From an uncultured Chlorobiota bacterium (GTDB lineage: Bacteria; Bacteroidota; Ignavibacteria; UBA10030; UBA6906): DNA of 64,000 nucleotides. The notes under the pieces were generated by a model that searched no databases, was not told the DNA's origin, and saw only the letters and a list, made by a program, of their open reading frames with translations. Below are positions 42,945 to 49,732 of this stretch, piece after piece (positions within the stretch are counted from its first letter, which is position 1; the number at the start of each line of letters is the position of its first letter). The stretch spans positions 30,815-94,814 of the forward strand of contig CAADGV010000045.1 in assembly GCA_900696645.1 (NCBI GenBank), given 5' to 3'. A program made the translations under genes and the position numbers.

Positions 42945-43318
42945 AGGTTGTACCAAATGTGGAATACAAAAGTTGAAGAACTGTGCGGCAGAATTCTCGG
43001 GACGCGGATAGGGGATTGAGGTTCCCGCTTACATCTTCATGCAGACCGGAGGAAAGGTTGAGGCAGGAATCCGGTCAGCGCCTCTGCACATCCGCGTCAC
43101 TTGTCCCCCCAGCAGAATCTGAAGCCGTAAAAATCTACGACAAGAAGCAGGAAATGTCAATACGCTGAATAGCGTAGATTGCAGTTGATTTTGGTCGCGT
43201 GGTTTTGTACTGTTTCTGCACGAGAACTCAGATATTTCCTTCTCCGTTGTTCACATGAGTTCTTGGTAGTCAATCTTTTTGCGATTCATTATCCTCACCA
43301 TGAACACGGGGGTGTAAG
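42945..43318. other. gap with no recognised feature
   Basis: The 374 bases contain only short frames without ribosome binding sites; no tRNA, terminator or known riboswitch pattern was recognised. Confidence 0.5.
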
Positions 43319-43729
43319 ATGTTCGTGAGTGCATTTCGTTGCTTTCTGCTTCTTGTTTTTTCCTTATCAATTGTTTTTGCAGGCGAAGTTGTCGGCAACA
43401 GGAACTCGAAGAAGTATCACAAACCAGCCTGCGGATGGGGGCAAAAGATCAGTCCGAGCAACTTGGTCATGTTTCAGAATGTTGATGAGGCACTTGCCGC
43501 CGGATATGTTCCCTGCAAAGTGTGCAGACCTTCGGGCGGGAGGGCCGCAAACTCAAATCAAATGAACGTCACTCCGCAGACAAAAAACAGCTCAAAGACA
43601 TATTCAACAGAACGCTGCTTGGCAAGAACGAAAAAAGGGACGCAGTGCAGCAGACGAGCAAGGGCTGGTTCAAGTTATTGTTGGCAACACACAATTGAAG
43701 CATCGAAAGAGGAATTCTATGTCCCTTAG
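43319..43729 (+). CDS. secreted two-site Cys-rich protein: Ada-like metal-binding plus DUF5763
   Basis: A 136-residue protein with signal peptide (FLLLVFSLSIVFAG). Residues about 23-65 (GNRNSKKYHKPACGWGQKI to AGYVPCKVCRP) match the Ada-type metal-binding fold found fused to nucleases and secreted proteins, with Cys in PAC and CKVC as probable zinc ligands. Residues about 98-125 (RCLARTKKGTQCSRRARAGS, then YCWQH) match DUF5763, with another CCCH set. It has no enzyme domain. A possible role is binding metal or DNA outside the cytoplasm. The next small frame starts on the overlapping stop codon. Confidence 0.8.
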   Translation: MFVSAFRCFLLLVFSLSIVFAGEVVGNRNSKKYHKPACGWGQKISPSNLVMFQNVDEALAAGYVPCKVCRPSGGRAANSNQMNVTPQTKNSSKTYSTERCLARTKKGTQCSRRARAGSSYCWQHTIEASKEEFYVP

Positions 43730-43911
43730 AAATTCTTTCGGCCTATTGACTTTGTTTATGCTTGAGTCTCAAGTGGATGCGATACCAATCGAAAGACGAA
43801 ATAGTCAATTTGCAGATAGATTCGCTGAAGACAGAGTTGGACTCTCTCAAAGCTGCGATAGAAGCTGTAAGGTGGAACCAGTCATGGCGAGAATTTTCTG
43901 AGAAGTCTTGA
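43719..43911 (+). pseudogene. small membrane/coiled-coil protein gene, frameshifted
   Basis: An ATG at 43719 with GAGG 6 bases upstream overlaps the stop of the previous gene and begins MSLRNSFGLLTLF. In the +1 frame a hydrophobic-to-coiled-coil continuation runs LSLKWMRYQSKDEIVNLQID and on to SWREFSEKS, stop at 43909-43911. Joining the frames near 43758-43763 gives a about 63-residue protein with one span and a heptad-like coiled coil (Leu at regular spacing). In the original frame the reading goes to nonsense. A mutation or read error of one base explains this; a programmed shift is not indicated because no slippery heptamer is apparent. Confidence 0.5.
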
Positions 43912-43988
43912 TGAGGTGGCGTATCTAACTCCTGGCTCGTGGTGCCGCTTCGTGGAGACATCCTGCGAAGACACGGATCCAAGGGTGT

Positions 43989-44017
43989 TTGACTTTTCCG
44001 CCATCAATCCGTATTTT
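43989..44017 (+). promoter_or_regulatory. promoter of tRNA-Val and probably the pyr operon
   Basis: TTGACT (43989-43994), 17 bases, TATTTT (44012-44017). The predicted start is near 44024, eight bases before the mature tRNA. Confidence 0.65.
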
Positions 44018-44031
44018 CAGTCAGCACTCTT

Positions 44032-44106
44032 GGACGCTTAGCTCAGTTGGTTCAGAGCGTACGCCTCACACGCGTAAGGTCGCAGGTTCAAATCCCGCAG
44101 CGTCCA
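44032..44106 (+). tRNA. tRNA-Val (CAC anticodon)
   Basis: A 75-base cloverleaf: acceptor GGACGCT/AGCGTCC, D stem GCTC/GAGC, anticodon stem TACGC/GCGTA enclosing CTCACAC, T stem GCAGG/CCCGC with TTCAAAT loop, discriminator A. The CCA end is not encoded. The pyr attenuator begins 20 bases downstream. Confidence 0.96.
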
Positions 44107-44125
44107 CAACCTAAGCAACGAAACA

Positions 44126-44159
44126 CCCTTTAAATCCTGCACAGAGAGGCAGGCAAGGG
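44126..44159 (+). promoter_or_regulatory. PyrR-binding RNA element (anti-antiterminator)
   Basis: Lower stem CCCTT (44126-44130) / AAGGG (44155-44159), internal bulge TAAAT, upper stem CCTGC (44136-44140) / GCAGG (44149-44153), loop ACAGAGAG. Loop and flank (CAGAGAGGC) match the conserved PyrR-binding sequence of Bacillus pyr leaders. Expected effect: UMP-bound PyrR stabilises this hairpin and allows the downstream terminator to form. Confidence 0.85.
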
Positions 44160-44195
44160 AAAAGATGATTACAGATTACCGATTTTTGATGACAG

Positions 44196-44230
44196 ACCTC
44201 GGTCCCGCAAGGGATGCGAGGTTTTTTTAT
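44196..44230 (+). terminator. pyr attenuator terminator, also terminator for tRNA-Val
   Basis: CCTCG (44197-44201) / CGAGG and TCCC / GGGA with a GCAA loop, a one-by-two internal loop between, followed by TTTTTTT (44222-44228). CCTC here can alternatively pair with GAGG of the PyrR-binding hairpin, as expected for an antiterminator. Confidence 0.85.
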
Positions 44231-44244
44231 TTCCAATAAGAAGG

Positions 44245-44345
44245 AAAACCGCGAAGGCGCTAAAACGCAAAGCGCCAATTTACGCCCGGCGTTTCTTCGT
44301 GCCTGCACGCCGAAGTGCCGGGAGTTTCGGCACGCAGGCGTGATT
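44245..44345 (+). repeat. palindromic GCGAAGGCGC-type element in pyr leader
   Basis: Left arm AACCGCGAAGGCGCTAAAAC then GCAAAGCGCC (to 44276); right arm GGCGTTTCTTCGTGCC (44288-44303), followed by nested hairpin GTGCCG/CGGCAC at 44316-44331. Between the attenuator and pyrR. The same class of element lies between pyrR and pyrB. Confidence 0.5.
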
Positions 44346-44368
44346 TTCTTTAGAAAAAGGAACCCGCA

Positions 44369-44920
44369 ATGAGAAAACTCAAAGCCAGAATCATCGACGC
44401 CTCCGGAATGGAACGAACTGTCACGCGTCTTTCCCATGAAATTCTTGAGCGGAACAAAGGTGCCGGCAACATCGTCATCGTCGGCATCCGCACACGGGGC
44501 GAGCCGCTGGCGAAGCGCATAGCCAACCGAATCGAGGCCTCCGAAAAGGTAAAGCTCAACATCGGCTTTCTTGACATTACTCTCTACCGGGACGATCTGT
44601 TGGGCAAGTTAGAACAGCCCGAAATGAAGGGAACTGACATCCTCTTCGACATCAACGGAAAAGATGTTGTGCTGGTAGATGATGTGCTGTACACCGGCAG
44701 GACAATCCGCGCTGCGCTCGACGGGTTGACGGATATCGGCAGGCCGCGAAGCATTCAGCTTGCCGTGCTCATTGATAGAGGCCATCGCCAACTGCCGATC
44801 AAAGCGGATTTTGTAGGGAAGAATGTACCGACTTCAGCCGATGAATCGATTCGTGTTCATCTAAAAGAAGTAGACGGGGAAGATGAGGTGCTTCTTATGC
44901 ATCCTGATATTCCTGAGTAA
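44369..44920 (+). CDS. pyrR: pyr operon RNA-binding regulator / uracil phosphoribosyltransferase
   Basis: A 183-residue Pyr[20 protein letters not shown] is the PRPP loop, [17 protein letters not shown] and DITLYRDD are the family's uracil and RNA-side segments, and [17 protein letters not shown] completes the signature. It senses UMP/UTP and PRPP and binds pyr mRNA; it may also have UPRTase activity. The binding hairpin and terminator are in its own leader, so it is autoregulated. pyrB follows after about 95 bases, then pyrC. Confidence 0.97.
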   Translation: MRKLKARIIDASGMERTVTRLSHEILERNKGAGNIVIVGIRTRGEPLAKRIANRIEASEKVKLNIGFLDITLYRDDLLGKLEQPEMKGTDILFDINGKDVVLVDDVLYTGRTIRAALDGLTDIGRPRSIQLAVLIDRGHRQLPIKADFVGKNVPTSADESIRVHLKEVDGEDEVLLMHPDIPE

Positions 44921-44928
44921 AACATTCA

Positions 44929-44998
44929 CCGCGGAGACGCAGAGCATCGCAGAGTAGAAATCAGAAATCCGCTGCGCGTTCTGTGCCTCCGTGGCAAA
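44929..44998 (+). repeat. palindromic GCGGAGACGCAGAG element between pyrR and pyrB
   Basis: Left arm CACCGCGGAGACGCAGAG (44929-44946) then ATCGCAGAG; right arm GCGCGTTCTGTGCCTCCGTGGC (44973-44994), its complement. A common but uncharacterised intergenic hairpin type of many bacterial genomes. It makes up most of the pyrR-pyrB spacer. Confidence 0.65.
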
Positions 44999-45015
44999 CC
45001 AAATCCAAACAGACT

Positions 45016-45936
45016 ATGCCACTAAAAAGTAAACATCTGCTCGGACTCGACGGAATGCCGAAGGAGGATATTCAGCTCATCCTCGATACTGCTGTATCGT
45101 TCCGCGAGGTTCTCGAGCGTCCGATCAAAAAAGTGCCGCCGTTGCAAGGGAAGACGATAGCAAATTTATTTTTCGAGAGCTCGACGCGTACGCGGCTCTC
45201 GTTCGAGCTTGCCGAGCGGAGACTCTCGGCCGATGTGCTGGGATTTCAGGCCGCCGGCTCGAGTGTATCGAAAGGCGAAACGCTGAAAGATACCGCCCGC
45301 AACATCGAAGCAATGAAAATCGACATGGTGGTGATGCGGCACGCTGCGTCCGGGGCGCCGCATTATCTCTCAACAGTCATCGAATCGGCTGTGATTAACG
45401 CAGGAGACGGCGGGCACGAACACCCGACGCAGGCGCTGCTCGACATGTACACGCTGCGCGAGAAATTCAACAAACTACAGGATCTACATATTTGCATCGT
45501 CGGCGATATATCCCACAGCCGCGTTGCCCGCTCGAATATCTACGGGCTGAAAACGATGGGGGCGAAGGTGTCCGTCTGCGGCCCGGCAACTCTCATTCCC
45601 CGCGACGTCGAACGCCTCGGCGTGGATGTGTACCATCATATCGACGACGTACTGCCGAAAGTCGATGCGCTAAACATTCTCCGCATTCAGCTTGAGCGGG
45701 ATGCGGGAAGATTGTTTCCCTCCATTCGTGAATATCATAATTACTATGGAATTACGCGCCAGCGATTAGACAAGGCCGGAGGAGAGGTCGTTATTATGCA
45801 CCCCGGCCCGATCAATCGTGACGTCGAAATCTCCGCCGATGTTGCCGATGGCGAGAATTCCGTGATTCTTCAGCAGGTACTCAACGGCGTTGCGGTGAGG
45901 ATGGCCGTACTGTACTTGCTCGGCACAAGAAACTGA
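45016..45936 (+). CDS. pyrB: aspartate carbamoyltransferase catalytic subunit
   Basis: A 306-residue enzyme joining carbamoyl phosphate and aspartate in pyrimidine synthesis. FFESSTRTRLSFE is the carbamoyl-phosphate site (SxRT), GDGGHEHPTQALLDMYTL and VGDISHSRVARSN follow, and MHPGPINRDVEI is near the C-terminus. An upstream in-frame ATG 33 bases earlier lies in the palindromic repeat; MPLKSKHLLGLDGM is the natural start. No pyrI regulatory subunit follows, as in class B/C enzymes that assemble with dihydroorotase. Confidence 0.97.
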   Translation: MPLKSKHLLGLDGMPKEDIQLILDTAVSFREVLERPIKKVPPLQGKTIANLFFESSTRTRLSFELAERRLSADVLGFQAAGSSVSKGETLKDTARNIEAMKIDMVVMRHAASGAPHYLSTVIESAVINAGDGGHEHPTQALLDMYTLREKFNKLQDLHICIVGDISHSRVARSNIYGLKTMGAKVSVCGPATLIPRDVERLGVDVYHHIDDVLPKVDALNILRIQLERDAGRLFPSIREYHNYYGITRQRLDKAGGEVVIMHPGPINRDVEISADVADGENSVILQQVLNGVAVRMAVLYLLGTRN

Positions 45937-45966
45937 ACAGCAATCTGACATTAAAGAGAATGTGAC

Positions 45967-47247
45967 ATGAACATACTACTCAAGAACGGCCGCCTGATTG
46001 ACCCAGTTTCAGGGCGTGATGAAACGGTTGATATACATATTGTGAACGGGAGAATCGACAAACTGGGTCACAACATAACGGCATCCGGTTCAACGCAATC
46101 AATCGATCTCAAAGGGAAGATTGTAGCTCCGGGATTTTTTGACATGCACGTTCATTTGAGAGAACCGGGATTTGAACACAAGGAAACCATTCTCACCGGA
46201 TGTACGTCTGCGGCGGCGGGCGGTTTTACGGCGGTAGCGTGCATGCCGAACACGAAACCTGCCATTGATGACGAATCAGTGATCAAGTTTATTCACGAGC
46301 GGGCAAAAATTGCGCTGAACGGATTGGTTGATGTGTATCCGATTGGCGCCGTAACTCTCGGAAGAAAGGGGGAACATCTTGCCCCGCTTGCGGAGCTTGC
46401 TTCAGCCGGGGCTGTTGCATTTACCGACGACGGCGACCCCGTACATGATGCCGAAATCATGCGTCGGGCTCTCGAGTATTCAAGCATGTTCAAGAAGGCC
46501 GTCATTCAGCACGCGCAGGATCTGCCGCTGACGAAAGGCGGCGTCATGAATGAAGGCTTCAACTCGACTACGCTCGGTCTGCCTGGTATGCCCTCCGTTG
46601 CGGAGGATTTGATGGTGGCGAGGGATATTCAGCTTGCGAAGTACACGAATGCCCAATATCACGTTGCTCATTTGAGTACGGCGGGCTGCGTCGAATTGGT
46701 GAGGGATGCCAAGAAAAACGGCCTGCACGTGACATGTGAGGTAACCCCGCATCATTTCACATTAACGGATGATGCTGTCCGGACGTACGACACGAACACG
46801 AAAATGAACCCGCCCCTTCGTTCGCGAGATGATGTCGAGGCGATGAAAGAGGGTTTGCGGGATGGTACCATCGACGCAATTGCAACGGATCATGCGCCGC
46901 ATTCGTTTGACGAGAAGCAGGTGGAATTCCAGCAGGCGCCGTTCGGCATCGTCGGGCTTGAGACAGCAATCGGCCTGGCAATTACAGAACTGTTCGAGAA
47001 GAACATCCTCTCGCTTTTCCAACTGATCGAAAAATTCTCGACAAACCCGCGGCGCATTCTCCATCTCCACGAAATCAAAATTCAAGAAGGAGAATCCGCC
47101 AACTTTACTTTATTTGACCCGTCGGTTGAGTGGAAGGTTGACGTACAGAAATTCAAATCAAAATCGAAGAATTCTCCTTTCGGTGGATATGTTTTGCGCG
47201 GAAAGGCAGTGGGCATCATCAACAACGGTCAGGCATACTGGAACTGA
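45967..47247 (+). CDS. pyrC: dihydroorotase (class I, multifunctional-type)
   Basis: A 426-residue amidohydrolase. Metal ligands in DMHVHLREPG (about residues 59-68), a carboxylated-Lys-free type with VIQHAQDLPL and HVAHLST, HHFTLTDDAV and the catalytic Asp in ATDHAPHSFDEK. It closes the pyrimidine ring of carbamoyl-aspartate. It is 30 bases downstream of pyrB, the last readable gene of the PyrR operon. Confidence 0.95.
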   Translation: MNILLKNGRLIDPVSGRDETVDIHIVNGRIDKLGHNITASGSTQSIDLKGKIVAPGFFDMHVHLREPGFEHKETILTGCTSAAAGGFTAVACMPNTKPAIDDESVIKFIHERAKIALNGLVDVYPIGAVTLGRKGEHLAPLAELASAGAVAFTDDGDPVHDAEIMRRALEYSSMFKKAVIQHAQDLPLTKGGVMNEGFNSTTLGLPGMPSVAEDLMVARDIQLAKYTNAQYHVAHLSTAGCVELVRDAKKNGLHVTCEVTPHHFTLTDDAVRTYDTNTKMNPPLRSRDDVEAMKEGLRDGTIDAIATDHAPHSFDEKQVEFQQAPFGIVGLETAIGLAITELFEKNILSLFQLIEKFSTNPRRILHLHEIKIQEGESANFTLFDPSVEWKVDVQKFKSKSKNSPFGGYVLRGKAVGIINNGQAYWN

Positions 47248-47277
47248 GAGTTCGCTATTCTCTCAAAAAAGTCCGGC

Positions 47278-47290
47278 TGTGTGACACACA
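47278..47290. promoter_or_regulatory. palindromic candidate enhancer site upstream of sigma-54 promoter
   Basis: TGTGTGACACACA, perfect 6-base half sites around one base, about 96 bases upstream of the -24 box at 47386, a usual distance for a sigma-54 activator site. Only one palindrome was found. Confidence 0.4.
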
Positions 47291-47385
47291 TTCTGCGTCC
47301 TCCATTTTAGACGACTGCATACCTGAAGCTACACTTCGGCGTCAAAATCCTTCCATCATCCCCCAAAACCGCATTGTTTTCGAGG

Positions 47386-47400
47386 TGGCACACGCTTTGC
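47386..47400 (+). promoter_or_regulatory. sigma-54 (RpoN) promoter
   Basis: TGGCACACGCTTTGC matches consensus TGGCACG-N4-TTGC with the exact GG-to-GC spacing, 53 bases before the GTG start of the FnIII lipoprotein. Confidence 0.75.
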
Positions 47401-47452
47401 CTTAAAGCAGTTAGCTGTTTGTAAGAGTCCGGTCAATAACAAGGAGCAAACT

Positions 47453-48259
47453 GTGAAAAGTCTGAAGGCGATGTGGGTTCTGTTCTTGATATTGTTCGCA
47501 AGCGGTTGTCAGCAGCTCGTCAACGATATTACCGACTACTCGCCTCCTGCGCCCCCAACCGGATTGTGGACGGAAACCGGCGACAACTTCATTGAATTGT
47601 TCTGGAATAAGAACAGGGAAAGCGACGTTGCCGGCTACAATGTATTCGTGAGCGGGTCGTACAACGGCCGTTATGATCTTATCGGTTCGGTTCGAACGCC
47701 GTACTTCAAAGATACCGGCGCACGAAATGGCGCAACATACTACTATGCAGTAACGGCGTACGATTACGATGGCAACGAAAGCGAGCTGAGCAGGGACGTC
47801 ATCTACGATGTTCCGCGTCCCGAAGGATACGGAGTTGTGCTGGACGATTACAGGCGGGTAACGGCAACGTCAGGTTATGATTTCTCGCGCTATGCAGTTG
47901 TGCCGTACAACGATTTGTATGCAGACATGTACTTTGAAAATTATCAAGGCACATACTATATGAACGTTCGCAGCGATACGGACATTCAGGATATGGGCCC
48001 GACGAATTCGATACTTGATATTCGGGAAGCCCCGAATTCAGGATGGTCGCCGACACGGGACGTACAGCTTATTCCCGGCCATACGTATGTTGTCTGGACG
48101 TGGGATGATCACTATGCAAAGTTCAGAGTGTCCAATATTTCGCCAAGCAGGGTAACCTTCGATTGGGCGTATCAGTTGCAGAAATCAAACCCGATGCTGA
48201 AGGCGGGAAAAAGTGCAGGAGGGGAAAGGGCGGCGGTACATTCTGATCATCAGCGTTGA
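47453..48259 (+). CDS. FnIII-containing lipoprotein with C-terminal domain shared with the next gene
   Basis: A 268-residue lipoprotein (lipobox LFASGC, Cys 19) starting at GTG with AAGGAG 6 bases upstream. Residues about 30-115 form a fibronectin type III domain (PPAPPTGLWTETGDNFIELF to YYYAVTAYDYDGNES). Residues about 125-250 form an uncharacterised domain containing VRSDTDIQDMG, TRDVQLIPGHTYVVWTWD and SPSRVTFDW; the same pattern ends the next protein. Likely a surface or periplasmic protein under sigma-54 control. No catalytic residue is evident. Confidence 0.8.
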   Translation: MKSLKAMWVLFLILFASGCQQLVNDITDYSPPAPPTGLWTETGDNFIELFWNKNRESDVAGYNVFVSGSYNGRYDLIGSVRTPYFKDTGARNGATYYYAVTAYDYDGNESELSRDVIYDVPRPEGYGVVLDDYRRVTATSGYDFSRYAVVPYNDLYADMYFENYQGTYYMNVRSDTDIQDMGPTNSILDIREAPNSGWSPTRDVQLIPGHTYVVWTWDDHYAKFRVSNISPSRVTFDWAYQLQKSNPMLKAGKSAGGERAAVHSDHQR

Positions 48260-48485
48260 TTGACATCTCAACGTTGCTCCGGTGCTGATGGTGTTGTTGT
48301 GGCTGAAGTGGTTGGTTAGGGTGAAGTGGTGGGTGAAGTAAACGAAGCAGAGGCGGGGCACGTTGAATACAGTGGAGAAGCAGGTGCCGCTCGTACGGAC
48401 TTGATGGTGGCCGGATGGGTGGTGCCGTTCTCCATTGTTTGTTTCTACGGATTTGTTCACGTCTCACATACATAGAAGAAATGCC

Positions 48486-49247
48486 ATGAAGAGAATCGTG
48501 TTGACAATTGCAGTCGCAACGTTGTTTGTTGCCGTGGATGGATTTGGCCAGAGAAAAATCGGGAACACGCGTGACCCTGCAACAACTGAAACCGGATCCC
48601 GAAATCCGGGCGGACGTTCTGCGGAAGCACGTCCAGCCGAACAACCGGCAACTTCGCCGCCGCCACCCGAAACACATCGGCTGCCGGTGCATCCGCATCC
48701 GATTGCGCCTCGGCCGCCGGAGTTGACAGGAGGGGCGGTTTGCATTCTTCCTGTGCCACCTGTGCCCGTAGTTGTTATCGATCGGGCAGAAAGACGGCAG
48801 GAGCCTGAAACGAATGAGATTATCCTTCGAGATAAGGAGAATTCTCCGGACAAGTCGGGCTTTGATTTTTCCGGGGAAGATGTGGTGAGTTTTGCCGATG
48901 AAGGAGCCGATGTGTATTTCTCGGTCAATGACGAGGGTGCGGAGTTTGTCGTCAGGTATGATTCAGATATTCAGGTTTTGGGGCAGATGGATTACTTCCC
49001 CGAAGGTGATGCCATTCCTGCATCGGAATGGTCTGCAACGCGGCGGGTACATGCCGAGCCGGAGAATATGTATGTTGTGTGGACGTGGGACAACCAATAC
49101 TATGCGTTTCGTGTGATTGCGATTTCGGAGAGCAGAGTATCATTCGACTGGAAGAAAGTCTCAGTCGGGGCGAGAGTTCCTTCCGATCTCTCCTACAGAA
49201 ACGGCGAAACCCGACGCAATACCCTGATCGCTATGTTCGGCAAGTGA
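48486..49247 (+). CDS. secreted protein with Pro-rich linker and the shared C-terminal domain
   Basis: A 253-residue protein with signal peptide (VLTIAVATLFVAVDGFGQ), a Pro/Glu-rich low-complexity region at about 40-100 (SPPPPETHRLPVHPHPIAPR), and a C-terminal domain (about 120-235) with YDSDIQVLGQMD, TRRVHAEPENMYVVWTWDN and SESRVSFDWKK, paralogous to the upstream lipoprotein. It has no lipobox. The 226 bases between the two genes are GT-rich on the plus strand and hold no recognised gene. Function unknown. Confidence 0.75.
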   Translation: MKRIVLTIAVATLFVAVDGFGQRKIGNTRDPATTETGSRNPGGRSAEARPAEQPATSPPPPETHRLPVHPHPIAPRPPELTGGAVCILPVPPVPVVVIDRAERRQEPETNEIILRDKENSPDKSGFDFSGEDVVSFADEGADVYFSVNDEGAEFVVRYDSDIQVLGQMDYFPEGDAIPASEWSATRRVHAEPENMYVVWTWDNQYYAFRVIAISESRVSFDWKKVSVGARVPSDLSYRNGETRRNTLIAMFGK

Positions 49248-49301
49248 ATTGACTTTTGGATGGATTACTTTTACTTTAATGTATCGTTGATGAGAGTTGC
49301 T

Positions 49302-49727
49302 ATGCGATTTGTTCTACCCATTGCGGTGTTTCTTCACATCTGTTCCGCTCCGGTTGGAAATGCGCAGGAAATTCCAACGGGATCGAAGGATTTCCGCGTT
49401 GTTTTCGAAGACATACAGCACGGGTTCGAGATCTCAAAAGTCTCCGTATTTTCGCCGTACTTGGGACTCAAAGTTCAGGTAACGTTGAAAGGCGAGGAGA
49501 GCGGCTACTTCAGCTCGAATCATGCGTACTACATTCTTGAAAACTTTCTCAAATCCCGCAAAGTCATAAGCTTCGAATTCTCTGCTGTCGGCGAAACCGA
49601 AGCGATGCCCTACGCAACCGGAACCGCCGTATTCAGCCACAAAGGCACTCGTGAAATCGCCCAGGTTTACGTGGCGCTGATGAAGTCTGCAGACAAGTGG
49701 GTGATTTCCGAAATCAATATCTACTGA
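49302..49727 (+). CDS. secreted DUF4783 family protein
   Basis: A 141-residue protein with signal peptide (FVLPIAVFLHICSAPVGNAQ). The mature part matches DUF4783 (SNTF2/NTF2-like): KVQVTLKGEESGYFSSNHAYYILENF, then ATGTAVFSHKGTREIAQVYVAL and KWVISEINIY at the end. ATGs at 49260 and 49290 are alternative upstream starts. It ends 5 bases before the histidine kinase gene, so the two are likely co-transcribed. Confidence 0.85.
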   Translation: MRFVLPIAVFLHICSAPVGNAQEIPTGSKDFRVVFEDIQHGFEISKVSVFSPYLGLKVQVTLKGEESGYFSSNHAYYILENFLKSRKVISFEFSAVGETEAMPYATGTAVFSHKGTREIAQVYVALMKSADKWVISEINIY

Positions 49728-49732
49728 AATAG

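Noticed and set aside
48123-48698. 191-codon minus-strand frame over the GT-rich segment
   Set aside because: It overlaps two plus-strand genes on their opposite strand and is Arg/His/Pro-rich, as expected from antisense of a GT-rich region.
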